From Hymenobacter sediminis (lineage in GTDB: Bacteria > Bacteroidota > Bacteroidia > Cytophagales > Hymenobacteraceae), in assembly GCF_003231285.1 (NCBI RefSeq), contig NZ_QKNS01000001.1, positions 1,054,001 to 1,118,000 on the forward strand: DNA of 64,000 bases. The letters are read 5' to 3'. The notes below the pieces were generated by a model. That model saw nothing but the letters and a program-made list of their open reading frames with translations, had not been told where the DNA came from and did not search any database. A program made the position numbers and the translations under genes. Below, one piece after another: positions 33,083 through 42,039 of the stretch (position 1 is the stretch's first letter; every line of letters begins with the position of its first letter).

Positions 33083-36000
33083 CTACCTCTGAGTTTGGGG
33101 CAAACGCAGTTGCAGCAATGGGTATAAGCTGGTGATTTGCTGATGAATGCTAGCCCTCAGCTCTGCCAGCATATCCAGCGGCCTTTCTGCGCGGGCTTGC
33201 TGTTCCAGTTGTTCTAACTGCTGAACCAAAGCTTCCGCCCCGAAATAGGCTACCTGCCCCCGGAGCTTGTGCGCTACAGCTGCCAACTCCGGCCCCGATG
33301 CGGCTGCTGCCTGTAGCTGCACCGTCAGCGGCGGCGCCTGCGCCAGAAACGTCCGGACAATTTGCTGCACAAAAGCCTCATTGCCACCGGCCAATTCCTC
33401 GAGCAGGCTCCAGTCGGGTTGTGGGGGTAGGGAAACGGCAGCAGAAACTTCGGCTTGCGCAGGCTGCTCAGGAGCCTCCAGAGTTGTGGTAGTGCGGCCG
33501 GTGAAATATGCCAGGCGGGCGTACAACACAGCTGGGTCGAAGGGCTTGGCTAAGGTGTCATTCATGCCGGCGGCCAAAGCCAGGGCGCGGTCTTCGGGCA
33601 GAGCCGAAGCCGTGAGGCCCAGGAGGGGTAGGCGCTCGGCATCCGGATACAGCTGCCGCAGTTGGCGGGCTGCTTCGTAACCATCCATTTCGGGCATTTG
33701 CACATCTAGCAGCACGGCATCAAAAGGCTGCTGCTGCGCGGCCTCTACCGCTAGGCGGCCATTGGCGGCAATGGTTACGTGCACATTCCAGGCTTCCAGC
33801 GTTTTGCGAGCTACCAACTGGTTTAGGTCGTTGTCTTCAGCAACCAGAACGTGCAGCGCCGGCTCGAACGGAGCCAGCAACGTAGCCGCCTCAGGCCGGA
33901 CGCTGGTTGCATCAGCAGGCAAACAGGGAATTTCAACCCAGAACGTAGAGCCCCGGCCTTCCTCACTTTCTACCCAAACGCGGCCGCCGTGTAGGTGCAC
34001 CAGGTTGCGGGCTATACTGAGGCCCAGGCCGGTGCCGCCGAACTGCCGGGTTGTGCTGGTATTAGCCTGAGCGAAATCCTCAAAAATGGCGTCCAGCTTA
34101 TCGGCCGCAATGCCAATGCCGGTATCCTGCACGGCAAAGCGCAGGGTGCTCAGTTCCTCGCTGGCCACCCTCTCTACTCGCAGACTAACACCACCGTGGG
34201 TTGTAAATTTTACCGCGTTGCCCACCAAGTTCACCAGTACCTGGTTGAGCCGCACGGAGTCGCCGAAGATAGCGGGCGGTACCCCGGGCCCTACCTCAGT
34301 ACGGAAGTACAACCCTTTGGCTTCGGTGGCAAACTCGAACATGCGCGCTACCCGCTCAATCAGCTCTGGCAGACGAAACGGTGCCTGCTCTAGGGTAAGT
34401 TTGCCGGCTTCCATTTTCGAGGAATCCAGAATGTCATTGATAATGACCAGCAGATTCTGGGACGATGACTGAATGGCTGCCAGGTACTCGCTTTGCTCGG
34501 CATTCATGGCGGTGTTGCGCAGCAGGTGAGACAGGCCAATCACTGCATTCATGGGCGTGCGGATTTCGTGGCTCATGTTGGCCAGAAACTGCGCCTTGGC
34601 TTGGCGCGATGCCTCGGCTGCATCCCGGGCAATTACTAAATCGGCGTTTATCTGTTCCGTTTCAGCTTTTTGCTGCCGTAACTCGGCGGTTCGTTCGCGC
34701 ACGGTGGTTTCCAGTTGTAGCTTCTGCCGACGCAAAGTCAATTCCCTACCCCTCACAAAGGCCCAAATGCCTGCGCTGGCGGCCAGCAGGCTCAATATTG
34801 TAAACCACCAGGTGCGCCAAAAAGGGGTAGCAATGCTGAAAGAAGTAGCAACGGGCCTCGACCACCAACCCTGCTCGCCTAGCCGGGTCCGAACTTCAAA
34901 GATGTACTGCCCGGCGTCTAAACGCGGAAACTGCGCCTCCCCAACAGTCGTCGGATGGCTCCACTGAGCGTGGTAGCCCCGCAGCCTGTACTGATAGGAT
35001 ACACCCGCCAGCCCGGGCAGCAAGCTCACCCCCCGAAACCGAAAACTGACTCGGTGCTGGGTTGCGGAAAGCTCCCCTAACTGGTGCGGCGGACGGGAGG
35101 CGCCATCTACCTCACTAGCCAGCAAAATAGGAGTAGGAGCGCTGGTGCCTGGCAGTAGTTCTGGTTTATCGGTGCGTAGGCACAGCAGGCCGGTACGAGT
35201 TAAAATCCAGATGCAGTATTCTCTCCACGCTACGGCTGCTTGGGGCAGCAGGTCGCGCACCAAGGGGTTACCGGGTAATGTAGCCGACGCGAAATGCAGG
35301 CTAGAATCGGCGAAGCTGATGGCATTGCGGTGCACGGCTACTATCTGCTCCCGTCGAGCGTCATACCGGTAGCCACCGTGGTAACTTGTGCCCCAGCGAA
35401 CGGGCAGTAAGGCGTAGCAGTAAGGTGAGGCCAGACCCTGCGAAGTGCTGTAGGCCCGAAACTTACCTTTGGTATAACAAAGCACTCCCGCGCCTTCCGT
35501 ACCAATCCAGACGCGGCCGGCATCATCGGTAACCAGTGTTGTAACATCAATGCCGCCTTTGGGAAAACGATGGTATCGGAACCGGCCGCGCTGCCACACC
35601 GCCAAACCCGTATCGTGGGTGCCAATCCAAACGCTGCCAGCTGTATCGGCCGTTAGGGCATAAATGGTGTTGTGAAGCAGGCCGTTCGCCGTAGTAAAGT
35701 GTTGGGCTGGCTGGGCAGAATCGGCGGGCAAGCGGTACACGCCATCCAACGCAGTACCTACCCATAGGTCGCCATTCGGGTGCTGGGTAAGAGCCGTAAC
35801 AGTCAGGTCAGCCGGGAGCCGCCGAACCTGCGTCATTTTTACTGGCCGGCCTTTCGGCGCTGGTACTGAAACCCGCCAGAGTCCGTGCCCAGCCGTGCCT
35901 GCCCAAATGGCTGAAGATGGTGTAGGGCGCCCTTTGGTAAACGCTGGTAAGGAATGCTCGTTGGGCGTGCGCAAAACCACACTGGGAGCATAGCTTAACA

Positions 36001-36709
36001 GGTCTTCAGACCATGTTATCGGTGACGTTTGGTCTGGTCGGTGTCTTATTCCAACTAGTTGACCACCAGTGCGGCCACCCATTGCTCGGCCATCACTAGC
36101 CAGTGTTGTGATATTTCCTCCGGTGGGGTAGGGGTAAAAAGTTACATGGCGGTCCGACCAGCGCCACAACCCCTGCCCGGCTGTTCCAATCCATACGTTC
36201 TGCTCTCGGTCGGTCAGCACGCATTGGGGCGTGGTGCCGGCTGGAAGGACCCGTTGCAGGGTAGGCGCGCCGTTATCAGGGGCCAAAGCTGTATCCGGAG
36301 GCGCGATACCCGGCGCGGCGGAGAAGCCGGCATCCTGGGCTTTCTGATTAGATACAGCAAGTACCCGCTGCCCATCCCAGCGCGACACGTTGCCCTGGTA
36401 GTGCCCCACCCACAACTGGCCGGTGCGCGGATGCACATACAGCCGGGTCACAAAATCCTCAGCCAGCCCTTCTTTAGTCGTAAACGTAACGAACTCTGTG
36501 CCATCGAAGCGCACTAGCCCCTCGGCAGTACCAATCCAGAGGTAACCGGCACGGTCCTGGGTCAGGGCATAGATAAAAGGCTGAGGCAAGCCTTCTGCCG
36601 CGCCAAACTGCTTTAAAAATCGTTGGCCGGGTAGAAACTGTGCAGAAGCTATGCGGCTACAAAGCCCCCAGAAAAGAAAGATCAGAACAAGCCAACGACA
36701 GAGGCGCAT
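33083..36709 (-). CDS. Hybrid sensor histidine kinase with beta-propeller sensor, receiver and Hpt
   Basis: A 1208-residue membrane signalling protein. A signal peptide ([20 protein letters not shown], ending ASA) is followed by two-component-regulator propeller repeats to about residue 480, with many copies of the WIGT or WVGT type (for example [17 protein letters not shown]). A Y_Y_Y-like domain lies near 560-630 and one membrane helix near 640. The cytoplasmic part has HisKA with His714 ([11 protein letters not shown]), HATPase with [10 protein letters not shown] and FGGTGLGL, a receiver with Asp1002 ([11 protein letters not shown]) and a C-terminal Hpt domain with His1147 (VAHKLRGQ). Such proteins resemble hybrid two-component systems that sense periplasmic ligands. 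The LytTR gene follows 41 nt later. Confidence 0.93.
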   Translation of the reverse strand: MRLCRWLVLIFLFWGLCSRIASAQFLPGQRFLKQFGAAEGLPQPFIYALTQDRAGYLWIGTAEGLVRFDGTEFVTFTTKEGLAEDFVTRLYVHPRTGQLWVGHYQGNVSRWDGQRVLAVSNQKAQDAGFSAAPGIAPPDTALAPDNGAPTLQRVLPAGTTPQCVLTDREQNVWIGTAGQGLWRWSDRHVTFYPYPTGGNITTLASDGRAMGGRTGGQLVGIRHRPDQTSPITWSEDLLSYAPSVVLRTPNEHSLPAFTKGRPTPSSAIWAGTAGHGLWRVSVPAPKGRPVKMTQVRRLPADLTVTALTQHPNGDLWVGTALDGVYRLPADSAQPAQHFTTANGLLHNTIYALTADTAGSVWIGTHDTGLAVWQRGRFRYHRFPKGGIDVTTLVTDDAGRVWIGTEGAGVLCYTKGKFRAYSTSQGLASPYCYALLPVRWGTSYHGGYRYDARREQIVAVHRNAISFADSSLHFASATLPGNPLVRDLLPQAAVAWREYCIWILTRTGLLCLRTDKPELLPGTSAPTPILLASEVDGASRPPHQLGELSATQHRVSFRFRGVSLLPGLAGVSYQYRLRGYHAQWSHPTTVGEAQFPRLDAGQYIFEVRTRLGEQGWWSRPVATSFSIATPFWRTWWFTILSLLAASAGIWAFVRGRELTLRRQKLQLETTVRERTAELRQQKAETEQINADLVIARDAAEASRQAKAQFLANMSHEIRTPMNAVIGLSHLLRNTAMNAEQSEYLAAIQSSSQNLLVIINDILDSSKMEAGKLTLEQAPFRLPELIERVARMFEFATEAKGLYFRTEVGPGVPPAIFGDSVRLNQVLVNLVGNAVKFTTHGGVSLRVERVASEELSTLRFAVQDTGIGIAADKLDAIFEDFAQANTSTTRQFGGTGLGLSIARNLVHLHGGRVWVESEEGRGSTFWVEIPCLPADATSVRPEAATLLAPFEPALHVLVAEDNDLNQLVARKTLEAWNVHVTIAANGRLAVEAAQQQPFDAVLLDVQMPEMDGYEAARQLRQLYPDAERLPLLGLTASALPEDRALALAAGMNDTLAKPFDPAVLYARLAYFTGRTTTTLEAPEQPAQAEVSAAVSLPPQPDWSLLEELAGGNEAFVQQIVRTFLAQAPPLTVQLQAAAASGPELAAVAHKLRGQVAYFGAEALVQQLEQLEQQARAERPLDMLAELRASIHQQITSLYPLLQLRLPQTQR

Positions 36710-36820
36710 GAGCGAAACAGGTAGTTCCAGCAAGTTACACTGTTGCGCCGCAGTGCTCAGGACGCTTTGGCCGGGTGACCTATTTTCCTCGTTGAATCAG
36801 AAAGAAAGGCAGTCTGGCAG

Positions 36821-36889
36821 ACTAACCAACCAGGAAAAGGCCGGGCTGCTGTTTAAAACAGCAGCCCGGCCTTTTCCTGGTTGGTTAGT
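36821..36889 (-). repeat. 34-bp perfect inverted repeat (terminator-like palindrome)
   Basis: Left arm 36821-36854 and right arm 36856-36889 are exact reverse complements with one unpaired A between them. It begins 1 nt past the stop of the OmpA-like gene, so it is probably its terminator, although the stem is much longer than usual and the only T-run is inside it. The arms contain CAGGAAAAGGCCGGGCTGCT. Confidence 0.85.
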
Positions 36890-36890
36890 C

Positions 36891-38930
36891 TTACTTACCG
36901 GTCACCTTAAATTCGGTGCGGCGATTCAGCTGACGGCCCGTGGCAGTTGTGTTGGTTGCCACCGGCTGCGTATCGGCGTACCCAAATGAGGTCAGACGGG
37001 CCTTATCAATGCCTTTGGTTACCAAGTAGTCTACCACGGCCTGGGCCCGACGCTGGGAAAGGTCCTTGTTGAACTCGGCTTTGCCTACGTTATCCGTGTG
37101 GCCCGAAATTTCCAGGCGCAGAGCTGGGGTTTCCGCTAGCAGCTTCTGCAGACGCTCCAGCTCGCCGGTGCTTTCCTTACGGAGTGTGGCCTTACCCGTA
37201 TCGAAGAAAATGTTGTTGAGCACGACCTTCACCCCCACGTCTAGCTTCTTCAGGGCAATGTCTTTCACAACCTCAGAATAAGCAGCACCCGCCGGCAAAT
37301 CGAAATTTTCGGAGTGGAACAAGTAGCCCTCTTTGCGCACCACAATACCGTAGTTTACGCCCGAAGGCAACGACACCAGGTAGCGACCTGACTGCGCGTT
37401 GGACTGGAACGAGGCAATAATCTGGTTAAGCGAATTGTCGATTACGTCAATAGTAGCCTCAGTGGGCTGCTTGCTGGCTTCCTCCGTTACTACCCCCTTC
37501 AGAATGGTAACCTGAGCCGACGCAATAGCCACGGGCGGCGCCAGCAGCGTTTCTTTTACTGGCTGCACCCGCGAGGCCAGCAACTGATCTTCCTGGCTGA
37601 GCATCGGTGGCTTCTCGGGCCCGAGAAAGGTTATCTGGTAGATATCCTTGGAGCCCAGTCCATCGTCGCGGAATGAGGAGTAGTAGCCGTGGCGGCCCGA
37701 GGCGGAAATCACGAAGAATACGTCGTCGTCGGGGGTGTTGATGGGCCAGCCCAGGTTTTCCGGAGCGCTCCACTTACCGTTCTGGTACACCGACTTAAAA
37801 ATGTCGTAGCCACCCATGGAGTTGTGCCCCTCTGAGGAGAAATACATCGTTTTGCCATCGGGGTGCAGAAATACGCCTTCTTCGCCGTATTGGGTATTGA
37901 TGACCGAGCCTAGATTGACTGCTGGCCCGCGACCTTCAAGCTCAACTTTGTAGATGTCGCGCCCGCCTTGTCCACCTTCCTTGTCAGTTACAAAGTAGAG
38001 GCTGCGCCCATCCGGCGTGTAAGCCGCCGATGATTCGTGAGCTTTGGAATTGATGCGGGAGCCCAGCTTCTGGGGCTTGCGCCACTCCGCGCCCCGTAGG
38101 TTGGCTTCGTTCAGGTCGCCGCCGTTTTCCTCTAGGTACACCAGCAGGCGCTGACCATCCGGAGCAAGGCCCACCGTAGCGTCGTGGCCATCGGTATTTA
38201 CTGGCTCGCCGAGGTTGCGTGCCGGGCTCCACTCGCCTTTGCCGGTGCGCGTGCTTTGGTACACGTCCTCAAAGAAGCCGCCGGTTTCTGGGTCTTTCTG
38301 GCCGCCCGTAGAGTTGTCGCGCCGCGAGGTGAATAGAATTACCGACTCATCAGCCGTAATAACGGGGCCATAATCAGCGTATGCCGAGTTCACGCCAGGG
38401 CCAGCATTATCAATAAAAACACGGCTGGGCTTGGCAGCCAGCTTACGGCCGTTTTCGCACTCCCGGATTTTCTTCTGAATGTCTTGGGTGAAGGCGGCGG
38501 TGTTTTTGGTGCCAGCCGCCGGGGTAGCCCGCTTATACTCAGCAATAGCCTGGTCCCACTTCGCATTCAGGTGCAGGCCCCGGCCCAGCAGGTAGTGGAT
38601 GCGCGGATCTACGTCGGGGTTGAGCTGATAGGCTTTCTGCAAATATTCCAGGGCGCGGGGTTTGAAGCCGGAGTGGAGGTAGCTTTCTCCTATTTTGAGG
38701 TTGAGCTGCGCATTGTTCGGGTTGAATTTCTGGGCGGCCAGGTAATGCGGCAGCGCCTGCTCGTAGCGCGGCGGGTCTAGATCATAGAACTCGTCGCCGG
38801 CCTTAATTTCCTTCAGAGCCGTTTTGAGTCCATCCTTATCGTTCCCGAACTGGTCTTTGCTGAACTCAACATTCTGGGCCGATGCGGCTGTGGCAGAAAG
38901 TAAGAGAAAGGCTAGTAGATATTTATGCAT
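36891..38930 (-). CDS. OmpA-family protein with TPR, PD40 propeller and CRD domains (PorE-like)
   Basis: A 679-residue envelope protein. The signal peptide is MHKYLLAFLLLSATAASA, then QNVEF. TPR units span about residues 45-150 (PHYLAAQKFNPNNAQLNLKIGESYL). PD40/WD40-like blades from about 190 to 430 include SAAYTPDGRSLYFVTDKEGG and LHPDGKTMYFSSEGHNSMGG. A carboxypeptidase-regulatory-like domain lies near 475-560, and the C-terminal OmpA domain (about 570-679) has FDTGKATLRKES and LRLEISGHTDNVG with peptidoglycan-binding residues NKDLSQRRAQAVVDYL. This order matches PorE of the type IX secretion system, but Bacteroidota carry several similar proteins. The TPR gene lies 67 nt upstream. Confidence 0.85.
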   Translation of the reverse strand: MHKYLLAFLLLSATAASAQNVEFSKDQFGNDKDGLKTALKEIKAGDEFYDLDPPRYEQALPHYLAAQKFNPNNAQLNLKIGESYLHSGFKPRALEYLQKAYQLNPDVDPRIHYLLGRGLHLNAKWDQAIAEYKRATPAAGTKNTAAFTQDIQKKIRECENGRKLAAKPSRVFIDNAGPGVNSAYADYGPVITADESVILFTSRRDNSTGGQKDPETGGFFEDVYQSTRTGKGEWSPARNLGEPVNTDGHDATVGLAPDGQRLLVYLEENGGDLNEANLRGAEWRKPQKLGSRINSKAHESSAAYTPDGRSLYFVTDKEGGQGGRDIYKVELEGRGPAVNLGSVINTQYGEEGVFLHPDGKTMYFSSEGHNSMGGYDIFKSVYQNGKWSAPENLGWPINTPDDDVFFVISASGRHGYYSSFRDDGLGSKDIYQITFLGPEKPPMLSQEDQLLASRVQPVKETLLAPPVAIASAQVTILKGVVTEEASKQPTEATIDVIDNSLNQIIASFQSNAQSGRYLVSLPSGVNYGIVVRKEGYLFHSENFDLPAGAAYSEVVKDIALKKLDVGVKVVLNNIFFDTGKATLRKESTGELERLQKLLAETPALRLEISGHTDNVGKAEFNKDLSQRRAQAVVDYLVTKGIDKARLTSFGYADTQPVATNTTATGRQLNRRTEFKVTGK

Positions 38931-38997
38931 TGTCGTCGCGGCGTTTTTCGCCCGTAGTGGGCGCAGAATATTTTACTGTAGGCACAGAGCTGTTCTC

Positions 38998-40062
38998 TTA
39001 CTCGGCGCCACAGCCGGCATTGGCCGCGTGCGTATTACCAATTTCTAACCCCAACTCTGCCGCCTTGCGCCAGTCCTGGCAAGCAGCATCAGGTAGGCGC
39101 AGCATTTCGCGGGCGTGGCCGCGGTTGAGGTAAGCCTCAGCGTACTGGGCATTCAGGCTGATGGCCTTGGAGGCGTCCGCTTCAGCGCGCTTGTAGTCTT
39201 CTAACTTGAGGTAGGCAGCGGCGCGGTTATTCCATGCAAAGGCATATCCGGCATCCAGCACCACAGCCCTACCGAAATCTTCCACGGCACCTTTGTAGTC
39301 CCCCTGCTCATAGCGGGTGCTGCCGCGGTTGGTGTAAGCCAAGGCGTTGTCTTGCTTTTTGGCGAGGTAATCGTTGTAATCCTGCAGGGCTCCTTTCAGG
39401 TCGCCGGAGCGGCGGCGGGTAGCAGCCCGGTTCAGTAGGGCAGGCAGTAGCTCGGGCTGGAGCTTCAGGGCTTGGCTGTAGTCCTGAATGGCGGCGGGCA
39501 GGTTGTTTAGCTGGCGTTGCGTGCTACCCCGGTCGTGCCAAGCATAGGCGTAGGTTGGGTCGGCCTTGATGGCGGCGTCAAAGTCAGCTTTGGCTGCTGC
39601 GTACTCGGCCTTCTCGAAACGCAGCGCCCCGCGGTAATACCAAGCCGGTGCGTAGTCGGTTTTCAGCTCAGTAGCTTTGCCGTAATCTTGTTCTGCTTCG
39701 GCCGTTTGCTTCAACGCCTCCCGTACCTGGCCTCGCCCGAAATAAGACCCAAACGTATTAGGATCGAGCTTAATGGCCTGGTCGTAGTCCTGAATAGCCG
39801 GCTGATAGTCTTTTAGCTCATAACGCACCGCCGCCCGGTTGTAGTAGGCCTTGGCGAAATCGGGCTTGGCGGCTAAGGCGCGGTCAAAATCCTGCAGGGC
39901 GGCACGGTAGCTTTTCTGGTTGTATTTGGCTACTCCGCTATTGTAAAGCTTCTCCGCCAGCTGAGCAGGGGGTAGGGTAGTTGCCCGAACAGTATCTACC
40001 TGAGCCTGGGCAGCGCTGACGGCCAACAGGAGGGTAGCAGATAAGAGAGTAATCTTTCGCAT
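38998..40062 (-). CDS. Exported tetratricopeptide-repeat protein
   Basis: A 354-residue predicted periplasmic protein. The signal peptide is MRKITLLSATLLLAVSAAQA, then QVDTV. About nine TPR units fill the rest, each with the pattern FAKAYYNRAAVRYELKDYQPAIQDYDQAIKL or similar, and Asn/Arg-rich NRGSTRYEQGDYKGA units. The last segment CQDWRKAAELGLE carries a Cys, and another Cys lies near the end. It is probably a protein-interaction scaffold. It precedes the OmpA/PD40 gene by 67 nt on the same strand and may form an operon with it. An AT-rich stretch upstream (about 40090-40165) may hold the promoter. Confidence 0.85.
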   Translation of the reverse strand: MRKITLLSATLLLAVSAAQAQVDTVRATTLPPAQLAEKLYNSGVAKYNQKSYRAALQDFDRALAAKPDFAKAYYNRAAVRYELKDYQPAIQDYDQAIKLDPNTFGSYFGRGQVREALKQTAEAEQDYGKATELKTDYAPAWYYRGALRFEKAEYAAAKADFDAAIKADPTYAYAWHDRGSTQRQLNNLPAAIQDYSQALKLQPELLPALLNRAATRRRSGDLKGALQDYNDYLAKKQDNALAYTNRGSTRYEQGDYKGAVEDFGRAVVLDAGYAFAWNNRAAAYLKLEDYKRAEADASKAISLNAQYAEAYLNRGHAREMLRLPDAACQDWRKAAELGLEIGNTHAANAGCGAE

Positions 40063-40209
40063 AGCATCCAGCCAGTTTCAGTGGCCCGGCATAAATATAA
40101 TTTTAAATACGCAATGAGCCGTAAATCAAGATTATAAATGAATTTATATTTAATTATATCAAGATGTAATAGAATCTAAAGCTAGCTGAATAGAGCAAGC
40201 CATATCTTA

Positions 40210-40503
40210 TTAATCGGGAAGCTGGGTCCTAACAATTTCCTCCCATTCGCGGCGGAGCGTGCCGCTAAACACGGGCCGGTTGGCGCGGCGGTACCAGTAT
40301 GCAGCATTGCCTTGGTCGCCCTCTTGGCGGTGCAGAAACGCATGAAGCCAGTTCTGCAGCGGGTCGTGCTCGTTGTCCTGTGCAATATCGTGGGCTTGGT
40401 GCCACTCATCACGCCCGGCGTGCCAGAGCGCAATCAGGAGGGGCGATAATCCGGTGGGTGCTGTTGAGTGGGTTTGGGAGGCAAGAAATTCAGCGTAGGT
40501 CAT
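40210..40503 (-). CDS. Small conserved helical protein, function unknown
   Basis: A 97-residue cytoplasmic protein. The conserved-looking pattern LIALWHAGRDEWHQAHDIAQD, then NWLHAFLHRQEGDQGNAAYWYRRANRP and REWEEIVRTQL, recalls a widespread uncharacterised bacterial family of about 100 residues with many Trp and His residues. ATG 40503 gives the compact form; the longer in-frame start adds an unrelated leader. It stands alone between the TPR gene and bacilliredoxin, divergent from the latter. No function is known to me. Confidence 0.72.
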   Translation of the reverse strand: MTYAEFLASQTHSTAPTGLSPLLIALWHAGRDEWHQAHDIAQDNEHDPLQNWLHAFLHRQEGDQGNAAYWYRRANRPVFSGTLRREWEEIVRTQLPD

Positions 40504-40689
40504 GGCAATAGGCGGCAAGTTTCGGGAGTTAAAGCAATTCTCGGACCATCCCGCCGCTGAGTAAACTTCCGGCTCCGGTTTGTGGTTGTATAGGCCGACT
40601 GCGGGAGTGCCGCGACAGTTGCGTAATTTCGTGCTGCCGTCAGCCTTCGTGCCGCCGGAATAGTTCACCTTAAAGCCTAGCTTTCACCT

Positions 40690-41112
40690 ATGGCCACGTA
40701 TCCTGAATACATGGTAGCTCCGATTCGCCAAGACCTCGTTGAGGCCGGTTTCGAGCAGCTGATGACCCCCGAAGAAGTTGATTCTGTGCTCAACGAGCAA
40801 AGCGGTACCGTGCTGGTAGCCGTAAATTCGGTGTGCGGTTGCGCAGCCGCTAAGGCTCGCCCCGCCCTAAAAATGGCCGTTTCCAGTTCCGATAAGAAGC
40901 CGGCTAAGCTGGTGACGGTGTTTGCTGGTATGGAAACCGAAGCCGTAGCCAAGGCGCGGGAGCATATGCTGCCCTACCCCCCCAGCAGCCCCTGCATAGC
41001 CCTGTTCAAAGATGGTGAGCTAGTGCACATGATTGAGCGTTACCACATTGAAGGCAACGACCTGATGCGCATTGTAAACAACCTGCAGGGCGCTTTCGAA
41101 GAGTATTGCTAG
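40690..41112 (+). CDS. BrxA/BrxB-family bacilliredoxin
   Basis: A 140-residue thioredoxin-fold protein of the bacilliredoxin (YphP/YqiW, former DUF1094) family. These remove bacillithiol from oxidised protein thiols in Firmicutes, and homologues occur in Bacteroidota. The active site is CGC in NSVCGCAAAKARPAL (about residues 53-55), typical of this family. YPEYMVAPIRQDLVEAGFEQL is the family N-terminus and HMIERYHIEGNDLMRIVNNL the C-terminus. The presence of bacillithiol in this organism cannot be judged from this window. It has a terminator. Confidence 0.92.
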   Translation: MATYPEYMVAPIRQDLVEAGFEQLMTPEEVDSVLNEQSGTVLVAVNSVCGCAAAKARPALKMAVSSSDKKPAKLVTVFAGMETEAVAKAREHMLPYPPSSPCIALFKDGELVHMIERYHIEGNDLMRIVNNLQGAFEEYC

Positions 41113-41138
41113 AAACTCGTGCTAGTTTCGAGCTTGTT

Positions 41139-41176
41139 AAACCGTTCGTGGCAATGCGCCGCGAACGGTTTTTCTT
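41139..41176 (+). terminator. Terminator after the bacilliredoxin gene
   Basis: A 10-bp stem AAACCGTTCG/CGAACGGTTT around a GC-rich loop, followed by TTTCTTT. Confidence 0.77.
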
Positions 41177-41209
41177 TGTGCCCTTGCCAAGTTCTTTTTC
41201 GATAGCGCT

Positions 41210-41938
41210 ATGCTGAATCCACTTGTCCCATCTATTCAGCCGTTGCACTGGGACACCCAGTTTTTCGGTTTTCCAGTGGGCCGGCTCCAGGCGTCGGCCG
41301 TATCCGAGCCGGAATTACAGCAAGTAGTTCAGCAGGCCCGCCATGATAAATGGAGGCTGCTCTACTGGTTTCTTGACCCTGCCGATGTGCAATCGACGGC
41401 AAGTGCCCGGGCAGTGGGGGCCAGCCTGCTAGATCGGAAGGTTCGGTTCGGGCGGGCTGTGCCGGAAACGGCTCCGCAAATACCTGCTTATGTACTCCCT
41501 ACCCCCAGCGTGACTCCCAACCTAGTTGACTTAGCTATTCAGAGTGCGCACTACTCCCGGTTTCGCCTCGACCTAAATTTTCCGGCGGGTACCTACGAGC
41601 GGTTGTATGAAAACTGGATCCGGGGTAGCGTTGATGGGCAATTAGCGCGGAAGGTGCTGGCTTCCTACCCCCCTTCCGCGCCTGAACCCTTAGGCCTCAT
41701 CACACTTGGCTACCAACCCACGCACATTACCATTGGGCTGCTGGCGGTGCAGGAAGGACACCGGGGAAAAGGTATCGGGAGGAAGCTGGTAGAGGCTGGC
41801 TTGCATTATGCCCACACTTGGCAGGTGCCACGCATACAGGTAACTACCCAGCTCGACAACGAAGGGGCTTGCCGATTTTACTTGCGTGAAGGCTTTGTGC
41901 AGGAACACGAAGAGCATGTGTACCACATTTGGTTGTAA
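41210..41938 (+). CDS. GNAT-family N-acetyltransferase
   Basis: A 242-residue acetyl-CoA-dependent transferase. The C-terminal GNAT domain has THITIGLLAVQEGHRGKGIGRKLVEAGL, with the acetyl-CoA loop GHRGKGIG, and a typical end GACRFYLREGFVQEHEEHVYHIWL. The N-terminal part (about residues 10-110) includes LHWDTQFFGFPVGRL and resembles the WecD/RffC type (TDP-fucosamine acetyltransferase), but the substrate is unknown because no amino-sugar genes are adjacent. It stands alone between a terminator and the convergent recQ gene. Confidence 0.85.
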   Translation: MLNPLVPSIQPLHWDTQFFGFPVGRLQASAVSEPELQQVVQQARHDKWRLLYWFLDPADVQSTASARAVGASLLDRKVRFGRAVPETAPQIPAYVLPTPSVTPNLVDLAIQSAHYSRFRLDLNFPAGTYERLYENWIRGSVDGQLARKVLASYPPSAPEPLGLITLGYQPTHITIGLLAVQEGHRGKGIGRKLVEAGLHYAHTWQVPRIQVTTQLDNEGACRFYLREGFVQEHEEHVYHIWL

Positions 41939-41961
41939 GAACCAGCCAGCAGATAACCATG

Positions 41962-41990
41962 AAAAAAGCCCCACCAAGTTGGTGGGGCTT
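41962..41990 (-). terminator. Terminator after recQ (bidirectional)
   Basis: Stem AAGCCCCACC/GGTGGGGCTT around AAGTT. Read on the minus strand it ends in six T and serves recQ; on the plus strand it may stop the acetyltransferase transcript. Confidence 0.77.
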
Positions 41991-42039
41991 CTAATAAGTT
42001 GGCGTACACGAAAGGCGTGCAATCCGATAAATCCGTGAT

